Assembly: GCA_027310305.1 (NCBI GenBank)
Contig: DAIDBD010000053.1
Location: forward strand, 62,001-126,000
Direction of reading: 5' to 3'
DNA length: 64,000 nt
From: Herminiimonas sp.
GTDB lineage: Bacteria; Pseudomonadota; Gammaproteobacteria; Burkholderiales; Burkholderiaceae_D
Positions 57,059 through 64,000 of this stretch are shown here, in pieces. The stretch's first letter is position 1. Each line of letters begins with the position of its first letter. The position numbers and the translations under genes were made by a program. The notes beneath the pieces were generated by a model that saw only the letters and a program-made list of their open reading frames with translations, searched no databases and was not told where the DNA came from.

Positions 57059-57958
57059 TCAAGCGGAAGTCAGGAATTCGCGCAACAGCCGATTGATGCG
57101 TTCCGGCTGTTCGTGTATGACCCAATGCGTGCCTTCGGGTATCCGTTCGATCCTGAGGTCGTCGATCAATGCATCGAGCCCGTTCAGCAGGGTTTTCGGC
57201 AGCGCCATATCGCGTTCGCCCCAAATCACGCGCGTCGGCACCTTGATGCGGAAGTCATCCGGATTCATTTGCAGTTTTAGCGGCCCCGGATGATCTTCGG
57301 TCGGCGGATGCAGCGGCGATGCACGATAGTAATTCACGCCGCCGGTCAATCCGCGCGACCAGCATGCGTGATACCGGGAACGCACCTCGCCGGCAAACCA
57401 TGGGGCAGGCGGCTGGCCCATGCCATAAAACAAATTTTCCATCAGCGCGAAATCGTCTTTCGCAAGCGCCGCTTCGGCCCCTTCCGCCCGCAGCCAGTTC
57501 ATGTACTCGCTCGACGCTTTCTGATTCGGATCGGTCGCCAGCGCCTTCATGAACAGATACGGATGCGGCGAATTGATGATGATCAGCTTATGCAGCAAAT
57601 CCGGCATGGCGATCGCCAGATTCCAGGCGATCGCGCCGCCCCAGTCATGCGCGACCAGTATGAATTTTTCATACCCCAGATGCGCAGCCAGCAGCCGCAA
57701 GTCATCGACGATGTGTCTGGCTTTGTAGGCAGACGGATCGGCTGGCATGTCGGAGAGATTGAAGCCGCGCAGATCGGGCGCAACCGCAAAATGATCGCCG
57801 CCGAAGTCAGCCAGCTGCGCGTGCCATTCATACCAGAATTCCGGAAATCCATGCACGAACAGAATCAGCGGACGCCCTTTTTCACCGGCGCTGGCGTAAT
57901 GCAGCCGGGTGCCGTTCGGCAATGCCGCAAACTGATTTTCCTGGATCGAAGCTGTCAT
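57059..57958 (-). CDS. Alpha/beta hydrolase, epoxide hydrolase-like
   Basis: A 299-residue hydrolase. HGFPEFWYEW (HGFPE at 36-40) and the nucleophile D105 in VAHDWGGAIAWN are the epoxide-hydrolase/haloacetate-dehalogenase pattern; the charge-relay His is in EGTHWVIHEQPERINRLL. It opens epoxides or removes halides, substrate unknown. It begins the minus-strand catabolic run (reading order is acyl-CoA dehydrogenase first). The gap 56920-57058 between it and the TPR gene holds no gene; an AT-rich stretch around 56950-57050 was inspected and shows nothing clear. Confidence 0.9.
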   Translation of the reverse strand: MTASIQENQFAALPNGTRLHYASAGEKGRPLILFVHGFPEFWYEWHAQLADFGGDHFAVAPDLRGFNLSDMPADPSAYKARHIVDDLRLLAAHLGYEKFILVAHDWGGAIAWNLAIAMPDLLHKLIIINSPHPYLFMKALATDPNQKASSEYMNWLRAEGAEAALAKDDFALMENLFYGMGQPPAPWFAGEVRSRYHACWSRGLTGGVNYYRASPLHPPTEDHPGPLKLQMNPDDFRIKVPTRVIWGERDMALPKTLLNGLDALIDDLRIERIPEGTHWVIHEQPERINRLLREFLTSA

Positions 57959-58019
57959 TTTTTCAAACCTTCCGCATCATATTTACGGCCTTGCGCATCG
58001 TACGGCGAGGAATACCCGC

Positions 58020-58925
58020 TCAACCCGCTTTCAGTTTTGCCTGCAGCATTTCGCGGATGTGCGGCGCCGCTTCATACGGATCGCCGGGATTGCGCTGCAT
58101 GACGATGTCTTCCATCCGCTTCTGCACATTGCCCAGCGCGCCCGGATGCGAGTAGATATAGAACTTGCCGTCGCGGATCGCATTGAACGTCGATTCGGCC
58201 ACATCCGCCGCCGACACTTTGCCCGATGTCACGGCCTTGTCCGACATCGCCTGCGCCGCCCGCTGGCTTGCGGTCGGCGCGCTATCGTCCTTGACGTCGG
58301 CAGGACGGTTGCGATGCGATTGGCTGATGCCGGTCGGCACGAAATACGGACAGAGCACCGAAGCACCGATCGGCGCTTCGACCAGCTTCAAATCCTGGTA
58401 CAGCGATTCCGACAACGACACCACCGCATGCTTGGATACGTTGTAGACGCCCATCGTCGGCGCATTCAGCAAGCCGGCCATCGACGCGGTATTGACGATA
58501 TGACCTTGGTAGCCCGGTTCCTTTTTCGCGCATTCCAGCATCAGCGGCGTGAAGATGCGCACACCGTGAATGACGCCCCACAGGTTGACGCCCAGCACCC
58601 ATTCCCAGTCCGCTTGCGTGTTTTCCCATATCAGGCCGCCGGAACCGACGCCGGCGTTGTTGAATACCAGATGCACTGCGCCGAATGCGGCCATCGCCGC
58701 ATCGGCCAGCGCCTGCACTTCCGCCGCATGACGTACATCGCAGCGCATCGCCAGCACTTGCGCACCTTGCGCTTCCAATTCGGATTTCGCCTTGTCGAGC
58801 GCATCCTGCTGCACATCGGCCAGCACCAGTTTCATGCCGAGTCGGGCGCCGATCGCGGCAAACTCGCGGCCGAAGCCGCTGGCGCCGCCGGTGATGACGG
58901 CGACTTTGTCCTTGAAATTTTCCAT
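58020..58925 (-). CDS. Short-chain dehydrogenase/reductase
   Basis: A 301-residue classical SDR. VITGGASGFGREFAAIGARLG has the TGxxxGxG site with VLADVQQD giving an Asp for NAD, NNAGVGSGG the NNAG motif, and GVYNVSKHAVVSL the YxxxK catalytic pair with the upstream IVNTASMAG serine. The length with an extended C-terminal segment (AAPHIREMLQAKL) is typical of the group acting on hydrophobic alcohols or ketones in fatty acid or xenobiotic catabolism. Lies 61 bases from the hydrolase gene and 27 from the GST gene. Confidence 0.92.
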   Translation of the reverse strand: MENFKDKVAVITGGASGFGREFAAIGARLGMKLVLADVQQDALDKAKSELEAQGAQVLAMRCDVRHAAEVQALADAAMAAFGAVHLVFNNAGVGSGGLIWENTQADWEWVLGVNLWGVIHGVRIFTPLMLECAKKEPGYQGHIVNTASMAGLLNAPTMGVYNVSKHAVVSLSESLYQDLKLVEAPIGASVLCPYFVPTGISQSHRNRPADVKDDSAPTASQRAAQAMSDKAVTSGKVSAADVAESTFNAIRDGKFYIYSHPGALGNVQKRMEDIVMQRNPGDPYEAAPHIREMLQAKLKAG

Positions 58926-58952
58926 GCTGTCTCCTGATGGTGTAATAAATAT

Positions 58953-59882
58953 TCAGATTTTTTTGAGCTGAAAGCCAAGCCGCGGAAAATGCACGGCTAC
59001 GGTGCCGGCGCGTTCATCGCTGCGCCGGATCGCAAATTCATTTTGCGTCGCCAACGTCAACTCACCTTCCACCGGATCGAGCGCATAGTCGGTCGGCATG
59101 ATTGCCACCCGATCGCCCAATGCAACGCCGTGCGTATCGATGAAAGGGAAACCGTCCGTTGTTGCCGGCGTGCTGTCGTTTGCAACGGCAAGAGCTTGTT
59201 CGGCGCTCATCTTGTCGAACTGGTGATGCCCGATTGCCTCCATCCGGCCGAGCCACGCCGACAGTTTCGGCGCGGCGTCGAGTATGCCGGCGACCGCCTT
59301 TGCATTGTGCACATACCAAAGCGGGTGATAAACGGAAAAGTCTGCAATGGTTGGCTGCCGGCCCAGCAGGAATGGCTTGCCATCGGCCAGCATGTCTTCC
59401 AGACGGCGCAGATATTCAGCCAGATTGCCGGTTGCTTCAGCGACGGCCATGCGCGGCGCGCCGGCGCGCATGGCCGCACGGTCGGCGCCGAATGCCTTGA
59501 TCTGCTCCGGCGTCAAATGGGCAAACATGTCCTGGATGCCGGCCGGCTGAAAGGCATACGCAATGGCGGTCCAGAACAGCGTCGTATCCGCCCATTGCGA
59601 CAATGTTCCGGCCATCCCCGCAAACGGCGCCGGATACAGCGACGGTGCCGGCGCAATCCGTTCCAGCACATCGGCGATCAGCGCCGTGTCGCAATAAATG
59701 TCGGCGCCGATCTGCATCACCGGCGTGCGGCGGTAGCCGCCGGTCAGCGCAATCATATCCGGCTTGGGCATGATGACCGGGATCATCACGGATTTCCATG
59801 CCAGTTTTTTGAAACCGAGAATTGCACGCACCTTTTCAGCGAAAGGTGAAGTCGGGTAATGATGCAGAATGATGTCTGACAC
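58953..59882 (-). CDS. Glutathione S-transferase family protein
   Basis: A 309-residue GST-like protein. The thioredoxin-fold part starts SDIILHHYPTSPFAEKVRAILGFKKL and has MQIGADIYCDTALIADVLERI with the conserved acidic residue contacting glutathione; the all-helical C-terminal domain contains LADGKPFLLGRQPTIADFSVYHPLW with the N-capping motif. It is longer than a classic GST by about 90 residues at the C-terminus (a beta-rich tail, VALGDRVAIMPTDYALDPVEGEL), as in a subset seen in acyl-CoA gene clusters. Role in detoxification or isomerisation is inferred. Confidence 0.9.
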   Translation of the reverse strand: MSDIILHHYPTSPFAEKVRAILGFKKLAWKSVMIPVIMPKPDMIALTGGYRRTPVMQIGADIYCDTALIADVLERIAPAPSLYPAPFAGMAGTLSQWADTTLFWTAIAYAFQPAGIQDMFAHLTPEQIKAFGADRAAMRAGAPRMAVAEATGNLAEYLRRLEDMLADGKPFLLGRQPTIADFSVYHPLWYVHNAKAVAGILDAAPKLSAWLGRMEAIGHHQFDKMSAEQALAVANDSTPATTDGFPFIDTHGVALGDRVAIMPTDYALDPVEGELTLATQNEFAIRRSDERAGTVAVHFPRLGFQLKKI

Positions 59883-59919
59883 AAAAACTCCAGATTAGGG
59901 AACGTTATTCGTCGAAGCG

Positions 59920-60915
59920 TTACACCAGTTTCACCAGTTGCTTGCCGAAATTTTTGCCTTTCAGCAAACCGATGAATGCTTCGGGTGCCGATTGCAGACC
60001 TTGCGCCACCGATTCGCGGAATTTCAGCTTGCCGGTCGCGACCAGCGTGCCCAGTTCCTTCAAGCCTTGCGGCCACAAATCGATATGTTCGGACACGATG
60101 AAGCCGCGCATCGTCAGCCGCATCGTCAGAAATGCGCGTACGTTATTGAGTGCCATCGGTTCGCCGTCGTAACCTGAAATCAGGCCGCACAAGGCAATGC
60201 GGCCGAACGGATTCATGCGCCCCAGGCATTCGTCGAAAATCTTGCCGCCGACGTTTTCAAATACGGCGTCGATACCGTTCGGTGTCGCCGCCTTCAGATC
60301 CGCGGCCAGGTTGCCTGCCTTATAATCGATGCAGGCATCGAAGCCCAGTTCATTGACGACATAAGCGCACTTTTCCGCACCGCCGGCAATCCCGACCGCC
60401 CGGCAACCGCGCTGTTTCGCCAGTTGGCCGACCACGCTGCCGACCGCGCCGCTGGCGGCCGACACCACGATGGTTTCTCCTTCTTTCGGTTGCATGATCT
60501 GCGTCAGGCCGTACCACGCGGTCATGCCCGGCATGCCGACTGAACCGAGATATGCCGACAGCGGAATATGCGTGGTATCGACCTTGCGCAGCAGCATGCC
60601 GTCCGACACACCCATTTCGGCCCAGCCGAACATGCCGACGACCTTGTCGCCGACTGCAAATTTCGGGTTTTTCGATTCGACGATTTCGCCGACCGTGCCG
60701 CCGATCATCACTTCGCCGATTGCTTGCGGCGCTGCATAGCTTTTCACATCTTCCATCCGCATGCGCATGTATGGATCAAGCGAAAGATAATGATTGCGCA
60801 CCAGTACTTCGCCGTCTTTCAGGGCCGGAACCGGCACGCTTTCCATTCTGAAGTTGGCGGGCACGACTTCGCCCTGCGGACGCGATGCGAGTACAAGTTG
60901 CTGATAAGTGGTCAT
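59920..60915 (-). CDS. NADP-dependent MDR oxidoreductase (leukotriene B4 12-HD/curA-like)
   Basis: A 331-residue zinc-independent medium-chain reductase. LSLDPYMRMRM, LGSVGMPGMTAWYGLTQIMQPKEGETIVVSAASGAVGSVVGQLAK with the AASGAVGS nucleotide site, and GLISGYDGEPMALNN are the markers of the prostaglandin/2-alkenal reductase group. It would reduce alpha,beta-unsaturated ketones using NADPH. Operon with the GST and thioesterase genes (gap 30 bases to the thioesterase). Confidence 0.93.
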   Translation of the reverse strand: MTTYQQLVLASRPQGEVVPANFRMESVPVPALKDGEVLVRNHYLSLDPYMRMRMEDVKSYAAPQAIGEVMIGGTVGEIVESKNPKFAVGDKVVGMFGWAEMGVSDGMLLRKVDTTHIPLSAYLGSVGMPGMTAWYGLTQIMQPKEGETIVVSAASGAVGSVVGQLAKQRGCRAVGIAGGAEKCAYVVNELGFDACIDYKAGNLAADLKAATPNGIDAVFENVGGKIFDECLGRMNPFGRIALCGLISGYDGEPMALNNVRAFLTMRLTMRGFIVSEHIDLWPQGLKELGTLVATGKLKFRESVAQGLQSAPEAFIGLLKGKNFGKQLVKLV

Positions 60916-60945
60916 AAGGATTCCGTTCTGGAGGGTAGAAGTTCG

Positions 60946-61401
60946 TCAAGGTCGATCGTGTTCGGGGTGTTCCATTTTTTTGGCAACGTCCAGCCGCTTC
61001 AGATACTTGAAGGTGCCCATTGCCTTGGCGACCAGTTTGTCGCCATCCCACAGTTCGCCGTCGCAAAAGCACATGGTTGTCGAACGATGAACAGCTTTTC
61101 CCTTGGCGATAATCCGGGCGCCCGGTTTGCCGGCGGGTTGCATGAAGCTGGTTTTCATTTCGACCGTGACGCCGCCGCGCGCATCCGGATCGAGCGAGCG
61201 TCCGGCCATCGACATCACCACATCCAGCAGCGTCATCGTGACGCCGCCGTGCGTGACATGCCAGCTATTCATGTGGCGGGGAAGCAGATTGAGCGCAACC
61301 GCCGCCTCGCCGTTCGCCATGCCGAGAAACTCCACGCCCATGTCATGCAGGAATGGAATCTCGCTCGGAAAGGGTTGCGGTTCGGACGTTTCCATTACCA
61401 T
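60946..61401 (-). CDS. PaaI-family acyl-CoA thioesterase
   Basis: A hot-dog protein of about 151 residues. MNSWHVTHGGVTMTLLDVVMSMAG contains HGG and the catalytic Asp position typical of PaaI/YdiI thioesterases, and TVEMKTSFMQPAG is the next conserved segment. It frees acids from CoA thioesters in the cytosol. The start is placed at ATG 61401 (an ATG two codons later is equally possible); the open frame upstream overlaps the SDR gene and is not protein-like. Confidence 0.88.
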   Translation of the reverse strand: MVMETSEPQPFPSEIPFLHDMGVEFLGMANGEAAVALNLLPRHMNSWHVTHGGVTMTLLDVVMSMAGRSLDPDARGGVTVEMKTSFMQPAGKPGARIIAKGKAVHRSTTMCFCDGELWDGDKLVAKAMGTFKYLKRLDVAKKMEHPEHDRP

Positions 61402-61405
61402 CACA

Positions 61406-62191
61406 TTAATGGACCGCCGACACGCCGCCATCGACTGCCAGGATCTGGCCGGTGATGTGCTTGCCGGCATCCGACGCAAACAGCAGGGCCGCGCCCTTCA
61501 GGTCTTCGTCGTCGCCGATGCGTTGCAGCGGCGCGCGCTGCGCGAGATTGTCCTTGCCGAAATTTTCCAGCACGCCCTTGGTCATTTTGGACGGGAAGAA
61601 TCCAGGCGCCAATGCATTGACCGTGATGCCATGCTTGCCCCATTCGCCGGCCAGCGTGCGGGTAAAGTTGACGACCGCTCCCTTGGACGTGTTGTAGGCA
61701 ATCGTCTGCATCGAATTCGGGCTGTTGCCCGAAAGTCCGGCGATCGACGCCACGTTGATGATGCGGCCGTATTTGCGCGGAATCATCGATTGCTTGCCGA
61801 CTGCCTGCGACAGCATGAAGATGCTGCGGATATTCAGATTCATCACCTTGTCCCACGCCTCGACCGGATGGTCCTCGGCCGGCGCGCCCCAGGTAGCGCC
61901 GGCATTGTTGACCAGAATGCCGATATGGCCGAGACGCTTCATCGCTTCGGCGACGAGCGGCGCAACGGCGGATTCCTGCGACAGGTCGGCCGCAATCGCG
62001 CTGGCTTCGATGCCGCGCGCTTTCAGGTGCGCGACGGCTTCATCGAGATCGGATTGCTTGCGCGATGACAGCACGATTTTGGCGCCCTGCTCACCCAGCG
62101 CTTCCGCGATTTGCAGACCGAGTCCGCGCGAGCCGCCGGTTACCAGTGCCGTCTTGCCGGTGAGGTCAAACAGTTGTTGGGTAGTACGCAT
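61406..62191 (-). CDS. SDR-family oxidoreductase (FabG-like)
   Basis: A 261-residue classical SDR. VTGGSRGLGLQIAEALGEQGA carries the TGGSRGLG site, LSSRKQ with Arg suggests NADP(H), NNAGATWG is the NNAG motif, and the catalytic S/Y/K are in NVASIAGLSG and IAYNTSKGAVVNFTR. Such enzymes reduce or oxidise 3-hydroxyacyl-CoA or related intermediates, fitting the acyl-CoA dehydrogenase cluster. Four bases separate it from the PaaI gene. Confidence 0.93.
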   Translation of the reverse strand: MRTTQQLFDLTGKTALVTGGSRGLGLQIAEALGEQGAKIVLSSRKQSDLDEAVAHLKARGIEASAIAADLSQESAVAPLVAEAMKRLGHIGILVNNAGATWGAPAEDHPVEAWDKVMNLNIRSIFMLSQAVGKQSMIPRKYGRIINVASIAGLSGNSPNSMQTIAYNTSKGAVVNFTRTLAGEWGKHGITVNALAPGFFPSKMTKGVLENFGKDNLAQRAPLQRIGDDEDLKGAALLFASDAGKHITGQILAVDGGVSAVH

Positions 62192-62266
62192 GTTGTCTCC
62201 TTTGTCGGATGATGTTGATGTGTGTTGCGAATTGATTTCAGGTCGCCGCGATGTCTGTCATGCGTT

Positions 62267-62569
62267 CTAAACGTCGTAATCCATGCATTGCCGTGCCTGC
62301 CGTATTGCACCGATGAACGGCTTGAGCGCGACATGCTGCGGATGCTCCTGATAAGCATCAAGTGCGGCCTTCGAGGTAAATTCCGAATACAGCACGACAT
62401 CGTAGGTGGCTTCCAGTCCGGGCTGCGCAATCGCCGTCTCGAACTTCAGAATGCCCGGTACGATGCCGGCGCAGGCATCGAGCAGCGTTTTCATTTTGAC
62501 TGCGTTGGCAGCCTTATCCGCGCCTTCCGCATAGTCCTTCAATTGCCACATGACGATGTGCCTTAGCAT
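62267..62569 (-). CDS. Dabb-domain (stress-responsive A/B barrel) protein
   Basis: A 100-residue ferredoxin-like barrel protein. MLRHIVMWQLKDYA, GILKFETAIAQPGLEATYDVVLYSEF and YQEHPQHVALKPFI match the Dabb domain, whose small dimeric members include monooxygenase-like and cyclase enzymes. The His in HPQH and the N-terminal strand are as in the family. The start at 62569 is the canonical MLRHIV; the frame extends upstream over the intergenic region without merit. Placed between acyl-CoA dehydrogenase and SDR genes; role in the pathway unknown. Confidence 0.9.
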   Translation of the reverse strand: MLRHIVMWQLKDYAEGADKAANAVKMKTLLDACAGIVPGILKFETAIAQPGLEATYDVVLYSEFTSKAALDAYQEHPQHVALKPFIGAIRQARQCMDYDV

Positions 62570-62616
62570 GATTTTTCCATGTGAAGATTGTGTTTCATGT
62601 GTGACAGAACGATTGC

Positions 62617-64000
62617 CTAAAACCATGCGTCCTGCATATCCAGCGTCGTGGTGTCGATCTTTTCCAGCAGATCCAGTTGCTGATGCACTTTCGGCAGTTC
62701 CCATTTGAAAAAAAACGCGCATGCCTGCAGCTTGCCTTTGTAAAAATCCGCATCATGGCCGGATTTTCCGACTGCCGGCAGCGCCTGCTCGAGCCAGATC
62801 CACGCCACGACCGTGTGGCCGAACGCTTCCAGGTAAAGCGATGCATTGGCAAGCGTCTTGTTCATGTCGCCGGCCCCGTACAGCGTTTGCGTTACCGTCT
62901 CGATACGCTGCAACGCGGTGCCGAGCGCTTTGGCATAATCTGCCAGCTCCGGCATGGGTATTGTTTTTGCAATGGTCCTTTGCACTTCGGCGCCGAACGC
63001 CTTGAACGCCGCGCCGTCTTGCATCGAGACCTTGCGGCCCAGCAAATCCAGGCCCTGAATGCCGTGCGTGCCTTCGTGGATCGGATTCAGGCGATTGTCG
63101 CGATAGAACTGCTCGACGTTGTATTCGCGCGTGTAGCCGTAGCCGCCGTGAATCTGGATCGCCAGGTTGTTCGCTTCCAGGCACCACTGCGACGGCCATG
63201 ACTTGGCGATCGGCGTCAGGATATCGAGCAATAAAGCCGCATGGCTGCGCACTTCCGGCGATTCGGCGGTGCGCTCGTCATCGACCAGTTTCGCGCAGTA
63301 CAGCGCCAATGCCAGACCGCCTTCGACATATGCTTTTTGCGCCAGCAGCATGCGCTTGACATCGGTATGCGCAACGATCGGCAATTGCGGTTGCGCCGGG
63401 TCCTTGTCGAGCGGATGACGGCCCTGCGGACGGTTGCGCGCGTAATCGAGCGAATGCAGATAGCCGGTATAACCCAGCATCACCGCACCCAGGCCGACGC
63501 CGATGCGCGCCTCGTTCATCATGTGGAACATGTTGGCGAGCCCCTTGTGCACCTCGCCGACCAGATAGCCGATCGCACCGGCCTTGCCCTGCGGCTTGAA
63601 CTTGCCTTCGCCGAAATTGAGCAGGCAATTGGTGGTGCCGCGATAACCCATCTTGTGATTCAGTCCGGCCAGCACGACATCGTTGCGCTCGCCCAGCGAA
63701 CCGTCGGCGTTGACCAGTTTTTTCGGCACGATGAAAAGAGAAATGCCCTTGACGCCGGGTATCGGTTTGCCGTCAGGGCCAGGTACTTTTGCCAGCACCA
63801 GGTGCACGATGTTTTCCGACAGTTCATGTTCGCCGGCCGAAATCCACATCTTGTTGCCGGTCAGGCGGTAGGTGCCGTCCGCCTGCGGTTCTGCGCGCGT
63901 GACGATGTCCGACAGGCTCGATCCGGCTTGCGGTTCGGACAGGCACATGGTGCCGAAGAAGCGTCCTTCCAGCATCGGCTTGACGAAGGTTTCTATCTGC
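62617..64000 (-). CDS. Acyl-CoA dehydrogenase (DmdC/FadE5-like), 5'-truncated by window end
   Basis: About 460 C-terminal residues are visible; the N-terminus lies beyond base 64000. FFGTMCLSEPQAGSSLSDI is the FAD-binding signature, LTGNKMWISAGEH follows, and ALAIQIHGGYGYTREYNVEQFYRDNRLNP leads to the IHEGTHGIQGLDLLGRKV segment, which holds the catalytic Glu in this subgroup. A C-terminal extension of about 130 residues is typical of the DmdC/FadE5 type rather than short-chain enzymes. The reaction is alpha,beta-oxidation of an acyl-CoA; chain length unknown. It probably heads the catabolic operon. Confidence 0.93.
   Translation of the reverse strand, partial: QIETFVKPMLEGRFFGTMCLSEPQAGSSLSDIVTRAEPQADGTYRLTGNKMWISAGEHELSENIVHLVLAKVPGPDGKPIPGVKGISLFIVPKKLVNADGSLGERNDVVLAGLNHKMGYRGTTNCLLNFGEGKFKPQGKAGAIGYLVGEVHKGLANMFHMMNEARIGVGLGAVMLGYTGYLHSLDYARNRPQGRHPLDKDPAQPQLPIVAHTDVKRMLLAQKAYVEGGLALALYCAKLVDDERTAESPEVRSHAALLLDILTPIAKSWPSQWCLEANNLAIQIHGGYGYTREYNVEQFYRDNRLNPIHEGTHGIQGLDLLGRKVSMQDGAAFKAFGAEVQRTIAKTIPMPELADYAKALGTALQRIETVTQTLYGAGDMNKTLANASLYLEAFGHTVVAWIWLEQALPAVGKSGHDADFYKGKLQACAFFFKWELPKVHQQLDLLEKIDTTTLDMQDAWF

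Noticed and set aside
1..64000. CRISPR arrays, rRNA genes, prophage or complete insertion sequences
   Set aside because: No spaced direct repeats, no rRNA-like sequence, and no transposase, integrase or phage structural genes were recognised.

Overview
The window looks like a chromosomal segment from a betaproteobacterium of the order Burkholderiales, most likely an Oxalobacteraceae-type organism (Herminiimonas, Janthinobacterium or Herbaspirillum relatives). This rests on moderately high GC, on gene orders typical of that group (yciB-bolA-ppiC next to purL; mltG-tmk-holB-pilZ-tatD-ankyrin; ygfZ-DUF4936-NRDE), and on the protein types. The taxon is an inference; no rRNA or tRNA gene was seen. 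Both ends cut genes: yciB at the left and an acyl-CoA dehydrogenase at the right.

Layout. 1-6.1 kb: yciB (partial), bolA, an exported parvulin isomerase with a clear terminator, a solitary HEPN-like gene and purL. 6.2-14.1 kb: an ArnT-like glycosyltransferase translationally coupled to a fused 5-oxoprolinase, an amidase and an AI-2E-type permease. 14.5-18.4 kb: a tight oxidoreductase operon (DadA-like, LhgO-like, bifunctional NAD(P)HX repair enzyme). 18.4-21.6 kb: a QseBC-like two-component system and a YihY/BrkB membrane protein. 21.65-21.82 kb: a pair of inverted REP-like units.

21.8-25.6 kb and 34.0-42.4 kb are two blocks of a glycan pathway: GT9, heptose-bisphosphate-phosphatase-like HAD, SDR and GT4 in the first; GT4, GT2, an ABC exporter, a NodU-type carbamoyltransferase, a second GT9 and UDP-glucuronate decarboxylase in the second. 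Between them (25.9-33.5 kb) lies a stress-type block: HIT protein, DUF190, a half-size EamA transporter, two Hsp20 chaperones with a possible sigma-32 promoter, small charged or exported proteins, a twin-CBS protein, and an operon of erythromycin-esterase-like enzyme, phosphoribosyltransferase and a frameshifted alpha/beta hydrolase.

42.4-57 kb is mostly housekeeping: a tiny zinc-finger protein, a GGDEF-EAL protein with intact motifs, a hypothetical, the ankyrin-tatD-pilZ-holB-tmk-mltG series, ygfZ-DUF4936-NRDE, GNAT and thioesterase, and an L,D-transpeptidase next to a TPR protein carrying a related C-terminal domain. 57-64 kb is a single-strand run of lipid or xenobiotic catabolism genes (alpha/beta hydrolase, two SDRs, GST, MDR reductase, PaaI thioesterase, Dabb protein, acyl-CoA dehydrogenase).

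The most interesting candidates are the split carbamoyl-glycan locus, the EreA/PRTase/hydrolase stress operon, the REPIN-like repeat that supplies a stop codon, and the orphan HEPN-like gene. None can be called a new system from sequence alone.
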